DNA from: Megachile rotundata
Taxonomy: Eukaryota > Arthropoda > Insecta > Hymenoptera > Megachilidae
Assembly: GCF_050947335.1 (NCBI RefSeq)
Contig: NW_027473830.1
Span: 62,001-126,000, forward strand
DNA: 64,000 bases
Direction: 5' to 3'
The translations under genes and the position numbers were made by a program. Under the pieces are notes generated by a model. The model had not been told where the DNA came from and searched no databases. It saw nothing but the letters and a program-made list of their open reading frames with translations. This document shows positions 1 to 14,886 of the stretch, in pieces. The first letter of the stretch is position 1, and each line of letters starts with the position of its first letter.

Positions 1-1278
1 CATATTATTAGCCATATTATGCTTATATGATCGATAGGACGACAATTACTATACTCATTACTCTTATTATTATCAATCTAACTCATATTATTAGCCATAT
101 TATGCTCATATGATCGATAGAACGACAATTACTATACTTATTACACTCACTGTTATCAATCTAACTCATATTATTAGCCATATTATGGTTATATGACCGA
201 TAGAACGACAATTACTATACTCATTACTCTTATTATTATCAATCTAACTCAAATTATTAGCCATATTATGCAGATATGATCGATAGAACGACAATTACTA
301 TACTTATTACTCTTATTATCATCAATCTAACTCATATTATTAGCCATATTATGGTTATATGACCGATAGAACGACAATTACTATACTTATTACTCTTATT
401 AATATCAATGTAACTCATATTATTAGCCATATTATGCTTATATGATCGATAGGACGACAATTACCATACTCATTACTCTTATTATTATCAATGTAACTTA
501 TATTATTAGCCATATTATGCTTATATGATCGATAGGACGACAATTACTGTACTCATTACTCTTACTATTATCAATTTAACTCATATTATTAGCCATATTA
601 TGCTTATATGATAGATAGAACGACAATTACTATACTTATTACACTCACTGTTATCAATCTAACTCATATTATTAGCCATATTATGGTTATATGACCGATA
701 GAACGACAATTACTATGCTTATTACACTCACTATTATCAATCTAACTCATATTATTAACCATATTATGCAGATATGATCGATAGAACGACAATTACTATA
801 CTTATTACTCTTATTGTTATCAATCTAACTCATATTATTAGCCATATTATGCTTATATGATCGATAGGAGGGCAATTACTATACTCATTACTCTTATTAT
901 TATCAATCTAACTCATATTATTAGCCATAGTATGCTTATATGATAGATAGAACGACAATTACTATACTTATTACACTCACTGTTATCAATCTAACTCATA
1001 TTATTAGCCATATTATGGTTATATGACCGATAGAACGACAATTACTATGCTTATTACACTCACTATTATCAACCTAACTCATATTATTAACCATATTATG
1101 CTTATATGATCGATAGAACGACAATTACTATACTCATTACTCTTATTATTATCAATCTTACTCATATTATTAGCCATATTATGCTTATATGATCGATAGG
1201 ACGACAATTACTATACTCATTACTCTTATTATTATCAATCTAACTCATATTATTAGCCATATTATGCTCACATGATCG
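1..1278 (+). repeat. 83-bp satellite array, part left of the gap
   Basis: Monomer starts fall at 1, 84, 167 and so on to 1246, giving 15 full 83-bp monomers and a 33-bp fragment that runs into the gap. The same satellite family continues to the right. This part carries private variants not noticed elsewhere, such as GATAGATAG in place of GATCGATAG near 611 and 943, and GGAGGGC near 867. GGTT-type monomers (GGTTATATGACCG) occur at 187, 353, 685 and 1017, spaced 2, 4 and 4 monomers. The two-monomer stretches at about 600-767 and 932-1099 are nearly identical, which suggests a local 4-monomer (332 bp) higher-order unit. No gene is present. Confidence 0.95.
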
Positions 1279-1378
1279 NNNNNNNNNNNNNNNNNNNNNN
1301 NNNNNNNNNNNNNNNNNNNNNNNNNNNNNNNNNNNNNNNNNNNNNNNNNNNNNNNNNNNNNNNNNNNNNNNNNNNNNN
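1279..1378. other. Assembly gap of 100 N
   Basis: Exactly 100 N residues, the conventional placeholder for a gap of unknown size. The last complete monomer to the left starts at 1246 and the first base to the right (1379) is again position 1 of a monomer. That distance is 133 bp, not a multiple of 83, so the N length does not keep repeat phase and cannot be the true distance. Subtype order also changes across the gap, so an unknown number of monomers is probably missing. Confidence 0.97.
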
Positions 1379-2955
1379 CATATTATTAGACATATTATGC
1401 TTATATGATCGATAGTATGACAATTACTATACTCATTACTCTTACTATTATCAATCTAACTCATATTATTAGCCATATTGTGTTTATATGATCGATAGAA
1501 CGACAAGTACTATACTTACCACTTTTATTATTATCAATCTAACTCATATTATTAGCCATATTATGGTTATATGACCGATAGATTGACAATTACTATATTT
1601 ATTACTCTTATTATTATCAATCTAACTCATATTATTAGCCATATTATGCTCATATGATCGATAGAACGACAATTACTACACTTATTACACTCACTATTAT
1701 CAATCTAATTCATGTTATTAATCATATTATGCAGATATGATCGATAGAACGACAAATACTATACTGATTACTCTTATTATTATTAATCTAACTCATATTA
1801 TTAGCCATATTATGCTTATATGATCGATAGAACGACAATTACTACACTTATTACACTCAGTTTAATCAATCTAACTCATATTATTAACCATATTATGAAG
1901 ATATGATCGATAGAACGACAGTTACTATACTGATTACTCTTATTATTATTACTCTAATTCATGTTATTAACCATATTATGCAGATATGATCGATAGAACG
2001 ACAAATACTATACTGATTACTCTTATTATTATTAATCTAACTCATATTATTAGCCATATTATGCTTATATGATCGATAGAACGACAATTACTACACTTAT
2101 TACACTCACTGTTATCAATCTAACTCGTATTATTAGCCATATTATGGTTATATGACCGATAGAACGACAATTACTATACTCATTACTCTTACTATTATCA
2201 ATCTAACTCATATTATTAGCCATATTGTGTTTATATGATCGATAGAACGACAAGTACTATACTTACCACTTTTATTATTATCAATCTAACTCATATTATT
2301 AGCCATATTACGCTTATATGATCGATAGAACGACAATTACTATCCTTATTACACTCACTTTAATCAATCTAACTCATATTATTAACCATATTATGAAGAT
2401 ATGATCGATAGAACGACAATTACTATACTTATTACACTGACTTTAATCAATCTAACTCATATTATTACCCATATTATGAAGATATGATCGATAGAACGAC
2501 AATTACTACACTTATTACACTCACTATTATCAATTTAATTCATGTTATTAACCATATTATGCAGATATGATCGATAGAACGACAATTACTATGCTTATTA
2601 CTCTTATTGTTATCAATCTAACTCATATTATTAGCCATATTATGCTTATATGATCGATAGGACGACAATTACTATACTCATTACTCTTATTATTATCAAT
2701 CTAACTCATATTATTAACCATATTATCCTTATATGATCGATAGTACGACAATTACTATACCCATTACTCTTATTATTATCAACCTAACTCATATTATTAG
2801 CCATATTATGCTCATATGATCGATAGAACGACAATTACTACACTTATTACACTCACTATTATCAATCTAATTCATGTTATTAATCATATTATGCAGATAT
2901 GATCGATAGAACGACAAATACTATACTGATTACTCTTATTATTATTAATCTAACT
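1379..2955 (+). repeat. Satellite segment: Y-like run, then tail of block X
   Basis: The first monomers after the gap (AGACAT, GTTT and GGTT subtypes, about 1379-1640) resemble the inside of block Y near 3,360-3,620. From about 1,740 to 2,955 the subtype order matches the second half of block X at about 5,392-6,55x. The offset is 3,640 bp, which is 44 monomers less the 12-bp deletion that lies between. This appears to be the end of a full X+Y unit cut by the assembly gap. Confidence 0.75.
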
Positions 2956-3026
2956 CATATTATGCTTATATGATCGATAGAACGACAATTACTACACTTA
3001 TTACACTCACTGTTATCAATGTAACT
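2956..3026 (+). repeat. 71-bp deletion monomer 1
   Basis: Reads CATATTATGCTTATATGATC, lacking 12 bp relative to the normal monomer. The lost segment is exactly one copy of the spacing between the two internal CATATTAT repeats (positions 1-8 and 13-20). Slipped pairing or recombination between them explains the deletion. The monomer ends with CAATGTAACTC instead of CAATCTAACTC, a linked marker. Confidence 0.93.
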
Positions 3027-4409
3027 CATATTATTAGCCATATTATGGTTATATGACCGATAGAACGACAATTACTATGCTTATTACTCTTATTATTATC
3101 AATCTAACTCATATTATTAGCCATATTATGCTTATATGATCGATAGGACGACAATTACTATACTCATTACTCTTATTATTATCAATCTAACTCATATTAT
3201 TGGCCATATTGTGTTTATATGATCGATAGAACGACAAGTACTATACTTACCACTTTTATTATTATCAATCTAACTCATATTATTATCCATATTATGCTTA
3301 TATGATCGATAGTACGACAATTACTATACTCATTACTCTTATTATTATCATTCTAACTCATATTAATAGACATATTATGCTTATATGATCGATAGTATGA
3401 CAATTACTATACTCATTACTCTTACTATTATCAATCTAACTCATATTATTAGCAATATTCTGTTTATATGATCGATAGAACGACAAGTACTATACTTACC
3501 ACTTTTATTATTATCAATCTAACTCATATTATTAGCCATATTGTGGTTATATGACCGATAGAACGACAATTACTATATTTATTACTCTTATTATTATCAA
3601 TCTAACTCATATTATTAGCCATATTATGCTCATATGATCGATAGTTCGACAATTACTATACTAATTACTCTTATTATTACCAATCTAACTCATATTATTA
3701 ACCATATTATGAAGATATGATCGATAGAACGACAATTACTATACTTATTACTCTTATTGTTATCAATCTAACTCATATTGTTAGCCATATTATGCTTATA
3801 TGATCGGTATAACGACAAATAATATACTTATTACTCTTATTATTATCAACCTAACTCATATTATTAGCCATATTATGCTTATATGATCGATGGAACGACA
3901 ATTACTACACTTATTACACTCACTGTTATCAATCTAACTCGTATTATTAGCCATATTATGGTTATATGACCGATAGAGCGACAATTACTATACTTATTAC
4001 TCTTATTATTATCAATCTAACTCATATTATTAGCCATATTATGCTTATATGATCGATAGGACGACAATTACTATACTCATTACTCTTATTATTATCAATC
4101 TAACTCATATTATTAGCCATATTATGCTCATATGATCGATAGAACGACAATTACTACACTTATTACACCCACTATTATCAATCTAATTCATGTTATTAAC
4201 CATATTATGCAGATATGATCGATAGAACGACAAATACTATACTGATTACTCTTATTATTATTAATCTAACTCATATTATTAGCCATATTATGCTTATATG
4301 ATCGATAGAACGACAATTACTACACTTATTACACTCACTGTTATCAATCTAACTCATATTATTAGCCATATTATGGTTATATGACCGATAGAACGACAAT
4401 TACTATGCT
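2956..4409 (+). repeat. Block Y, copy 1 (about 18 monomers)
   Basis: A 1,454-bp ordered run of monomers opening with a 71-bp deletion monomer. It then holds the linked series ATTGGCC with GTGTTT, TATCC, AGACAT with TATGAC, AGCAATATTCTG, GTGGTT with TATATTTATT, the GTTCGAC monomer and the CGGTATAACG monomer (landmark at 3805). It ends near a GGTT monomer with ACTATGCTT. The same order returns at 10,915, 14,887, 18,361 and 21,835. I use it as one of the two building blocks of the left half of the array. Confidence 0.8.
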
Positions 4410-6567
4410 TATTACTCTTATTATTATCAATCTAACTCATATTATTAGCCATATTATGCTTATATGATCGATAGGACGACAATTACTATAACCATTACTC
4501 TTATTATTATCAACCTAACTCATATTATTAGCCATATTATGCTCATATGATCGATAGAACGACAATAACTACACTTATTACACTCACTATTATCAATCTA
4601 ATTCATGTTATTAATCATATTATGCAGATATGATCGATAGAACGACAAATACTATACTGATTACTCTTATTTTTATTAATCTAACTCATATTATTAGCCA
4701 TATTATGCTTATATGATCGATAGAACGACAATTACTACACTTATTACACTCACTGTTATCAATCTAACTCGTATTATTGGCCATATTATGGTTATATGAC
4801 CGATAGAACGACAATTACTATACTTATTACTCTTATTATTATCAATCTAACTCATATTATTAGCCATATTATGCTTATATGATCGATAGGACGACAATTA
4901 CTATACTCATTACTCTTATTATTATTAATCTAACTCATATTACTAGCCATATTATGCTCATATGATCGATAGAACGACAATTACTACACTTATTACACTC
5001 ACTGTTATCAATCTAACTCGTATTATTGGCCATATTATGGTTATATGACCGATAGAACGACAATTACTATACTTATTACTCTTATTATTATCAATCTAAC
5101 TCATATTATTAGCCATATTATGCTTATATGATCGATAGGACGACAATTACTATACTCATTACTCTAATTATTATCAATCTAACTCATATTATTAGCCATA
5201 TTACGCTTATATGATCGATAGGACGACAATTACTATACTTATTACACTTATTCTTATCAATCTAACTCATATTATTAGCCATATTATGCTCATATGATCG
5301 ATAGAACGACAATTACTACACTTATTACACTCACTATTATCAATCTAATTCATGTTATTAATCATATTATGCAGATATGATCGATAGAACGACAAATACT
5401 ATACTGATTACTCTTATTATTATTAATCTAACTCATATTATTAGCCATATTATGCTTATATGATCGATAGAACGACAATTACTACACTTATTACACTCAG
5501 TTTAATCAATCTAACTCATATTATTAACCATATTATGAAGATATGATCGATAGAACGACAGTTACTATACTGATTACTCTTATTATTATTACTCTAATTC
5601 ATGTTATTAACCATATTATGCAGATATGATCGATAGAACGACAAATACTATACTGATTACTCTTATTATTATTAATCTAACTCATATTATTAGCCATATT
5701 ATGCTTATATGATCGATAGAACGACAATTACTACACTTATTACACTCACTGTTATCAATCTAACTCGTATTATTAGCCATATTATGGTTATATGACCGAT
5801 AGAACGACAATTACTATACTCATTACTCTTACTATTATCAATCTAACTCATATTATTAGCCATATTGTGTTTATATGATCGATAGAACGAGAAGTACTAT
5901 ACTTACCACTTTTATTATTATCAATCTAACTCATATTATTAGCCATATTACGCTTATATGATCGATAGAACGACAATTACTATCCTTATTACACTCACTT
6001 TAATCAATCTAACTCATATTATTAACCATATTATGAAGATATGATCGATAGAACGACAATTACTATACTTATTACACTGACTTTAATCAATCTAACTCAT
6101 ATTATTACCCATATTATGAAGATATGATCGATAGAACGACAATTACTACACTTATTACACTCACTATTATCAATTTAATTCATGTTATTAACCATATTAT
6201 GCAGATATGATCGATAGAACGACAATTACTATGCTTATTACTCTTATTGTTATCAATCTAACTCATATTATTAGCCATATTATGCTTATATGATCGATAG
6301 GACGACAATTACTATACTCATTACTCTTATTATTATCAATCTAACTCATATTATTAACCATATTATCCTTATATGATCGATAGTACGACAATTACTATAC
6401 CCATTACTCTTATTATTATCAACCTAACTCATATTATTAGCCATATTATGCTCATATGATCGATAGAACGACAATTACTACACTTATTACACTCACTATT
6501 ATCAATCTAATTCATGTTATTAATCATATTATGCAGATATGATCGATAGAACGACAAATACTATACT
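4410..6567 (+). repeat. Block X, copy 1 of a 26-monomer higher-order repeat
   Basis: The period is 2,158 bp, exactly 26 x 83. Landmarks repeat at that offset: ACCATTACTC after ACTATA at 4491 and 6649; ACTCTTATTTTTATT at 4663 and 6821; TTCTTATCAA at 5251 and 7409. The left junction lies inside a monomer: the block begins just after ACTATGC here, whereas the next copy begins after ACTATAC. Only scattered substitutions separate the copies. Confidence 0.85.
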
Positions 6568-8728
6568 TATTACTCTTATTATTATCAATCTAACTCATAT
6601 TATTAGCCATATTATGCTTATATGATCGATAGGACGACAATTACTATAACCATTACTCTTATTATTATCAACCTAACTCATATTATTAGCCATATTATGC
6701 TCATATGATCGATAGAACGACAATAACTACACTTATTACACTCACTATTATCAATCTAATTCATGTTATTAATCATATTATGCAGATATGATCGATAGAA
6801 CGACAAATACTATACTGATTACTCTTATTTTTATTAATCTAACTCATATTATTAGCCATATTATGCTTATATGATCGATAGAACGACAATTACTACACTT
6901 ATTACACTCACTGTTATCAATCTAACTCGTATTATTGGCCATATTATGGTTATATGACCGATAGAACGACAATTACTATACTTATTACTCTTATTATTAT
7001 CAATCTAACTCATATTATTAGCCATATTATGCTTATATGATCGATAGGACGACAATTACTATACTCATTACTCTTATTATTATTAATCTAACTCATATTA
7101 CTAGCCATATTATGCTCATATGATCGATAGAACGACAATTACTACACTTATTACACTCACTGTTATCAATCTAACTCGTATTATTGGCCATATTATGGTT
7201 ATATGACCGATAGAACGACAATTACTATACTTATTACTCTTATTATTATCAATCTAACTCATATTATTAGCCATATTATGCTTATATGATCGATAGGACG
7301 ACAATTACTATACTCATTACTCTTATTATTATCAATCTAACTCATATTATTAGCCATATTACGCTTATATGATCGATAGGACGACAATTACTATACTTAT
7401 TACACTTATTCTTATCAATCTAACTCATATTATTAGCCATATTATGCTCATATGATCGATAGAACGACAATTACTACACTTATTACACTCACTATTATCA
7501 ATCTAATTCATGTTATTAATCATATTATGCAGATATGATCGATAGAACGACAAATACTATACTGATTACTCTTATTATTATTAATCTAACTCATATTATT
7601 AGCCATATTATGCTTATATGATCGATAGAACGACAATTACTACACTTATTACACTCAGTTTAATCAATCTAACTCATATTATTAACCATATTATGAAGAT
7701 ATGATCGATAGAACGACAGTTACTATACTGATTACTCTTATTATTATTACTCTAATTCATGTTATTAACCATATTATGCAGATATGATCGATAGAACGAC
7801 AAATACTATACTGATTACTCTTATTATTATTAATCTAACTCATATTATTAGCCATATTATGCTTATATGATCGATAGAACGACAATTACTACACTTATTA
7901 CACTCACTGTTATCAATCTAACTCGTATTATTAGCCATATTATGGTTATATGACCGATAGAACGACAATTACTATACTCATTACTCTTACTATTATCAAT
8001 CTAACTCATATTATTAGCCATATTGTGTTTATATGATCGATAGAACGACAAGTACTATACTTACCACTTTTATTATTATCAATCTAACTCATATTATTAG
8101 CCATATTACGCTTATATGATCGATAGAACGACAATTACTATCCTTATTACACTCACTTTAATCAATCTAACTCATATTATTAACCATATTATGAAGATAT
8201 GATCGATAGAACGACAATTACTATACTTATTACACTGACTTTAATCAATCTAACTCATATTATTACCCATATTATGAAGATATGATCGATAGAACGACAA
8301 TTACTACACTTATTACACTCACTATTATCAATTTAATTCATGTTATTAACCATATTATGCAGATATGATCGATAGAACGACAATTACTATGCTTATTACT
8401 CTTATTGTTATCAATCTAACTCATATTATTAGCCATATTATGCTTATATGATCGATAGGATGACAATTACTATACTCATTACTCTTATTATTATCAATCT
8501 AACTCATATTATTAACCATATTATCCTTATATGATCGATAGTACGACAATTACTTACTTACCCATTACTCTTATTATTATCAACCTAACTCATATTATTA
8601 GCCATATTATGCTCATATGATCGATAGAACGACAATTACTACACTTATTACACTCACTGTTATCAATCCAACTCGTATTATTAGCCATATTATGGTTATA
8701 TGACCGATAGAGCGACAATTACTATGCT
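6568..8728 (+). repeat. Block X, copy 2, with a 3-bp insertion
   Basis: Same landmark order as copy 1, but 2,161 bp long because one monomer (8505-8590) has 3 extra bases. Near 8,659 the sequence departs from copy 1: it takes CACTGTTATCAATCC, then CGTATTATTAGCC and a GGTT monomer with GAGCGAC, ending in ACTATGCTT. The junction into copy 3 was therefore built from different monomers than the junction between copies 1 and 2. Confidence 0.83.
8505..8590 (+). repeat. 86-bp monomer with 3-bp insertion
   Basis: This monomer reads ATTACTTACTTACCCATTAC where its homologues at about 2,750, 6,390 and 10,710 read ATTACTATACCCATTAC. The net gain is 3 bp, in a short TTAC/TACT repeat context. It is the only length-gaining monomer I found in about 755, and none of the homologues inspected has it, so it looks recent and unpropagated. 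Confidence 0.88.
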
Positions 8729-10914
8729 TATTACTCTTATTATTATCAATCTAACTCATATTATTAGCCATATTATGCTTATATGATCGATAGGACGACA
8801 ATTACTATAACCATTACTCTTATTATTATCAACCTAACTCATATTATTAGCCATATTATGCTCATATGATCGATAGAACGACAATAACTACACTTATTAC
8901 ACTCACTATTATCAATCTAATTCATGTTATTAATCATATTATGCAGATATGATCGATAGAACGACAAATACTATACTGATTACTCTTATTTTTATTAATC
9001 TAACTCATATTATTAGCCATATTATGCTTATATGATCGATAGAACGACAATTACTACACTTATTACACTCACTGTTATCAATCTAACTCGTATTATTGGC
9101 CATATTATGGTTATATGACCGATAGAACGACAATTACTATACTTATTACTCTTATTATTATCAATCTAACTCATATTATTAGCCATATTATGCTTATATG
9201 ATCGATAGGACGACAATTACTATACTCATTACTCTTATTATTATTAATCTAACTCATATTACTAGCCATATTATGCTCATATGATCGATAGAACGACAAT
9301 TACTACACTTATTACACTCACTGTTATCAATCTAACTCGTATTATTGGCCATATTATGGTTATATGACCGATAGAACGACAATTACTATACTTATTACTC
9401 TTATTATTATCAATCTAACTCATATTATTAGCCATATTATGCTTATATGATCGATAGGACGACAATTACTATACTCATTACTCTTATTATTATCAATCTA
9501 ACTCATATTATTAGCCATATTACGCTTATATGATCGATAGGACGACAATTACTATACTTATTACACTTATTCTTATCAATCTAACTCATATTATTAGCCA
9601 TATTATGCTCATATGATCGATAGAACGACAATTACTACACTTATTACACTCACTATTATCAATCTAATTCATGTTATTAATCATATTATGCAGATATGAT
9701 CGATAGAACGACAAATACTATACTGATTACTCTTATTATTATTAATCTAACTCATATTATTAGCCATATTATGCTTATATGATCGATAGAACGACAATTA
9801 CTACACTTATTACACTCAGTTTAATCAATCTAACTCATATTATTAACCATATTATGAAGATATGATCGATAGAACGACAGTTACTATACTGATTACTCTT
9901 ATTATTATTACTCTAATTCATGTTATTAACCATATCATGCAGATATGATCGATAGAACGACAAATACTATACTGATTACTCTTATTATTATTAATCTAAC
10001 TCATATTATTAGCCATATTATGCTTATATGATCGATAGAACGACAATTACTACACTTATTACACTCACTGTTATCAATCTAACTCGTATTATTAGCCATA
10101 TTATGGTTATATGACCGATAGAACGACAATTACTATACTCATTACTCTTACTATTATCAATCTAACTCATATTATTAGCCATATTGTGTTTATATGATCG
10201 ATAGAACGACAAGTACTATACTTACCACTTTTATTATTATCAATCTAACTCATATTATTAGCCATATTACGCTTATATGATCGATAGAACGACAATTACT
10301 ATCCTTATTACACTCACTTTAATCAATCTAACTCATATTATTAACCATATTATGAAGATATGATCGATAGAACGACAATTACTATACTTATTACACTGAC
10401 TTTAATCAATCTAACTCATATTATTACCCATATTATGAAGATATGATCGATAGAACGACAATTACTACACTTATTACACTCACTATTATCAATTTAATTC
10501 ATGTTATTAACCATATTATGCAGATATGATCGATAGAACGACAATTACTATGCTTATTACTCTTATTGTTATCAATCTAACTCATATTATTAGCCATATT
10601 ATGCTTATATGATCGATAGGACGACAATTACTATACTCATTACTCTTATTATTATCAATCTAACTCATATTATTAACCATATTATCCTTATATGATCGAT
10701 AGTACGACAATTACTATACCCATTACTCTTATTATTATCAACCTAACTCATATTATTAGCCATATTATGCTCATATGATCGATAGAACGACAATTACTAC
10801 ACTTATTACACTCACTATTATCAATCTAATTCATGTTATTAATCATATTATGCAGATATGATCGATAGAACGACAAATACTATACTGATTACTCTTATTA
10901 TTATTAATCTAACT
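8729..10914 (+). repeat. Block X, copy 3, leading into block Y
   Basis: Landmarks lie 2,161 bp after those of copy 2 (ACCATT at 8810, TTCTTATCAA at 9570). At its right end this copy does not restart X. It continues through GCAGATATGATCG and CAAATACTATAC monomers into the 71-bp deletion monomer at 10,915, as the X tail at 2,955 does. Confidence 0.82.
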
Positions 10915-10985
10915 CATATTATGCTTACATGATCGATAGAACGACAATTACTACACTTATTACACTCACTGTTATCAATGTAACT
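10915..10985 (+). repeat. 71-bp deletion monomer 2
   Basis: Same 12-bp deletion and same GTAACTC ending as monomer 1, so it is shared by descent rather than arising again. It carries a private ACATGATCG in place of ATATGATCG near 10,925. Confidence 0.92.
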
Positions 10986-12368
10986 CATATTATTAGCCAT
11001 ATTATGGTTATATGACCGATAGAACGACAATTACTATGCTTATTACTCTTATTATTATCAATCTAACTCATATTATTAGCCATATTATGCTTATATGATC
11101 GATAGGACGACAATTACTATACTCATTACTCTTATTATTATCAATCTAACTCATATTATTGGCCATATTGTGTTTATATGATCGATAGAACGACAAGTAC
11201 TATACTTACCACTTTTATTATTATCAATCTAACTCATATTATTATCCATATTATGCTTATATGATCGATAGTACGACAATTACTATACCCATTACTCTTA
11301 TTATTATCATTCTAACTCATATTAATAGACATATTATGCTTATATGATCGATAGTATGACAATTACTATACTCATTACTCTTACTATTATCAATCTAACT
11401 CATATTATTAGCAATATTCTGTTTATATGATCGATAGAACGACAAGTACTATACTTACCACTTTTATTATTATCAATCTAACTCATATTATTAGCCATAT
11501 TGTGGTTATATGACCGATAGAACGACAATTACTATATTTATTACTCTTATTATTATCAATCTAACTCATATTATTAGCCATATTATGCTCATATGATCGA
11601 TAGTTCGACAATTACTATACTAATTACTCTTATTATTACCAATCTAACTCATATTATTAACCATATTATGAAGATATGATCGATAGAACGACAATTACTA
11701 TACTTATTACTCTTATTGTTATCAATCTAACTCATATTGTTAGCCATATTATGCTTATATGATCGGTATAACGACAAATAATATACTTATTACTCTTATT
11801 ATTATCAACCTAACTCATATTATTAGCCATATTATGCTTATATGATCGATGGAACGACAATTACTACACTTATTACACTCACTGTTATCAATCTAACTCG
11901 TATTATTAGCCATATTATGGTTATATGACCGATAGAGCGACAATTACTATACTTATTACTCTTATTATTATCAATCTAACTCATATTATTAGCCATATTA
12001 TGCTTATATGATCGATAGGACGACAATTACTATACTCATTACTCTTATTATTATCAATCTAACTCATATTATTAGCCATATTATGCTCATATGATCGATA
12101 GAACGACAATTACTACACTTATTACACCCACTATTATCAATCTAATTCATGTTATTAACCATATTATGCAGATATGATCGATAGAACGACAAATACTATA
12201 CTGATTACTCTTATTATTATTTATCTAACTCATATTATTAGCCATATTATGCTTATATGATCGATAGAACGACAATTACTACACTTATTACACTCACTGT
12301 TATCAATCTAACTCATATTATTAGCCATATTATGGTTATATGACCGATAGAACGACAATTACTATGCT
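10915..12368 (+). repeat. Block Y, copy 2
   Basis: It starts 7,959 bp after copy 1, which is 96 monomers minus 12 plus 3 bp. The CGGTATAACG landmark at 11,764 is at the same internal offset as in copy 1. A few point differences were seen, for example TACCC for TACTC near 11,288 and TTATTTATC near 12,220, the latter in the monomers just before the block end. Confidence 0.82.
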
Positions 12369-14886
12369 TATTACTCTTATTATTATCAATCTAACTCATA
12401 TTATTAGCCATATTATGCTTATATGATCGATAGGACGACAATTACTATAACCATTACTCTTATTATTATCAACCTAACTCATATTATTAGCCATATTATG
12501 CTCATATGATCGATAGAACGACAATAACTACACTTATTACACTCACTATTATCAATCTAATTCATGTTATTAATCATATTATGCAGATATGATCGATAGA
12601 ACGACAAATACTATACTGATTACTCTTATTTTTATTAATCTAACTCATATTATTAGCCATATTATGCTTATATGATCGATAGAACGACAATTACTACACT
12701 TATTACACTCACTGTTATCAATCTAACTCGTATTATTGGCCATATTATGGTTATATGACCGATAGAACGACAATTACTATACTTATTACTCTTATTATTA
12801 TCAATCTAACTCATATTATTAGCCATATTATGCTTATATGATCGATAGGACGACAATTACTATACTCATTACTCTTATTATTATTAATCTAACTCATATT
12901 ACTAGCCATATTATGCTCATATGATCGATAGAACGACAATTACTACACTTATTACACTCACTGTTATCAATCTAACTCGTATTATTGGCCATATTATGGT
13001 TATATGACCGATAGAACGACAATTACTATACTTATTACTCTTATTATTATCAATCTAACTCATATTATTAGCCATATTATGCTTATATGATCGATAGGAC
13101 GACAATTACTATACTCATTACTCTTATTATTATCAATCTAACTCATATTATTAGCCATATTACGCTTATATGATCGATAGGACGACAATTACTATACTTA
13201 TTACTCTTATTATTATCAATCTAACTCATATTATTGGCCATATTGTGTTTATATGATCGATAGAACGACAAGTACTATACTTACCACTTTTATTATTATC
13301 AATCTAACTCATATTATTATCCATATTATGCTTATATGATCGATAGTACGACAATTACTATACTCATTACTCTTATTATTATCATTCTAACTCATATTAA
13401 TAGACATATTATGCTTATATGATCGATAGTATGACAATTACTATACTCATTACTCTTACTATTATCAATCTAACTCATATTATTAGCAATATTCTGTTTA
13501 TATGATCGATAGAACGACAAGTACTATACTTACCACTTTTATTATTATCAATCTAACTCATATTATTAGCCATATTGTGGTTATATGACCGATAGAACGA
13601 CAATTACTATATTTATTACTCTTATTATTATCAATCTAACTCATATTATTAGCCATATTATGCTCATATGATCGATAGTTCGACAATTACTATACTAATT
13701 ACTCTTATTATTACCAATCTAACTCATATTATTAACCATATTATGAAGATATGATCGATAGAACGACAATTACTATACTTATTACTCTTATTGTTATCAA
13801 TCTAACTCATATTGTTAGCCATATTATGCTTATATGATCGGTATAACGACAAATAATATACTTATTACTCTTATTATTATCAACCTAACTCATATTATTA
13901 GCCATATTATGCTTATATGATCGATGGAACGACAATTACTACACTTATTACACTCACTGTTATCAATCTAACTCGTATTATTAGCCATATTATGGTTATA
14001 TGACCGATAGAGCGACAATTACTATACTTATTACTCTTATTATTATCAATCTAACTCATATTATTAGCCATATTATGCTTATATGATCGATAGGACGACA
14101 ATTACTATACTCATTACTCTTATTATTATCAATCTAACTCATATTATTAGCCATATTATGCTCATATGATCGATAGAACGACAATTACTACACTTATTAC
14201 ACCCACTATTATCAATCTAATTCATGTTATTAACCATATTATGCAGATATGATCGATAGAACGACAAATACTATACTGATTACTCTTATTATTATTAATC
14301 TAACTCATATTACTAGCCATATTATGCTTATATGATCGATAGAACGACAATTACTACACTTATTACACTCACTGTTATCAATATAACTCATATTATTAGC
14401 CATATTATGGTTATATGACCGATAGAACGACAATTACTATGCTTATTACTCTTATTATTATCAATCTAACTCATATTATTAGCCATATTATGCTTATATG
14501 ATCGATAGGACGACAATTACTATAACCATTACTCTTATTATTATCAATCTAACTCATATTATTAGCCATATTATGCTTATATGATCGATAGGACGACAAT
14601 TACTATACTCATTACTCTTATTATTATCAATCTAACTCATATTATTAACCATATTATCCTTATATGATCGATAGTACGACAATTACTATACCCATTACTC
14701 TTATTATTATCAACCTAACTCATATTATTAGCCATATTATGCTCATATGATCGATAGAACGACAATTACTACACTTATTACACTCACTATTATCAATCTA
14801 ATTCATGTTATTAATCATATTATGCAGATATGATCGATAGAACGACAAATACTATACTGATTACTCTTATTATTATTAATCTAACT
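12369..14886 (+). repeat. Recombinant X/Y segment
   Basis: It begins as the head of block X (ACCATT landmark at 12,450, ACTCTTATTTTTATT near 12,622). At about 13,204 it switches inside a monomer, where X would read TTACACTTATTC but the sequence reads TTACTCTTATT, into the inside of block Y. The CGGTATAACG landmark at 13,839 lies 25 monomers after that at 11,764. At about 14,541 it switches back into the tail of X. The net distance between deletion monomers 10,915 and 14,887 is 48 monomers less 12 bp. Confidence 0.75.
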
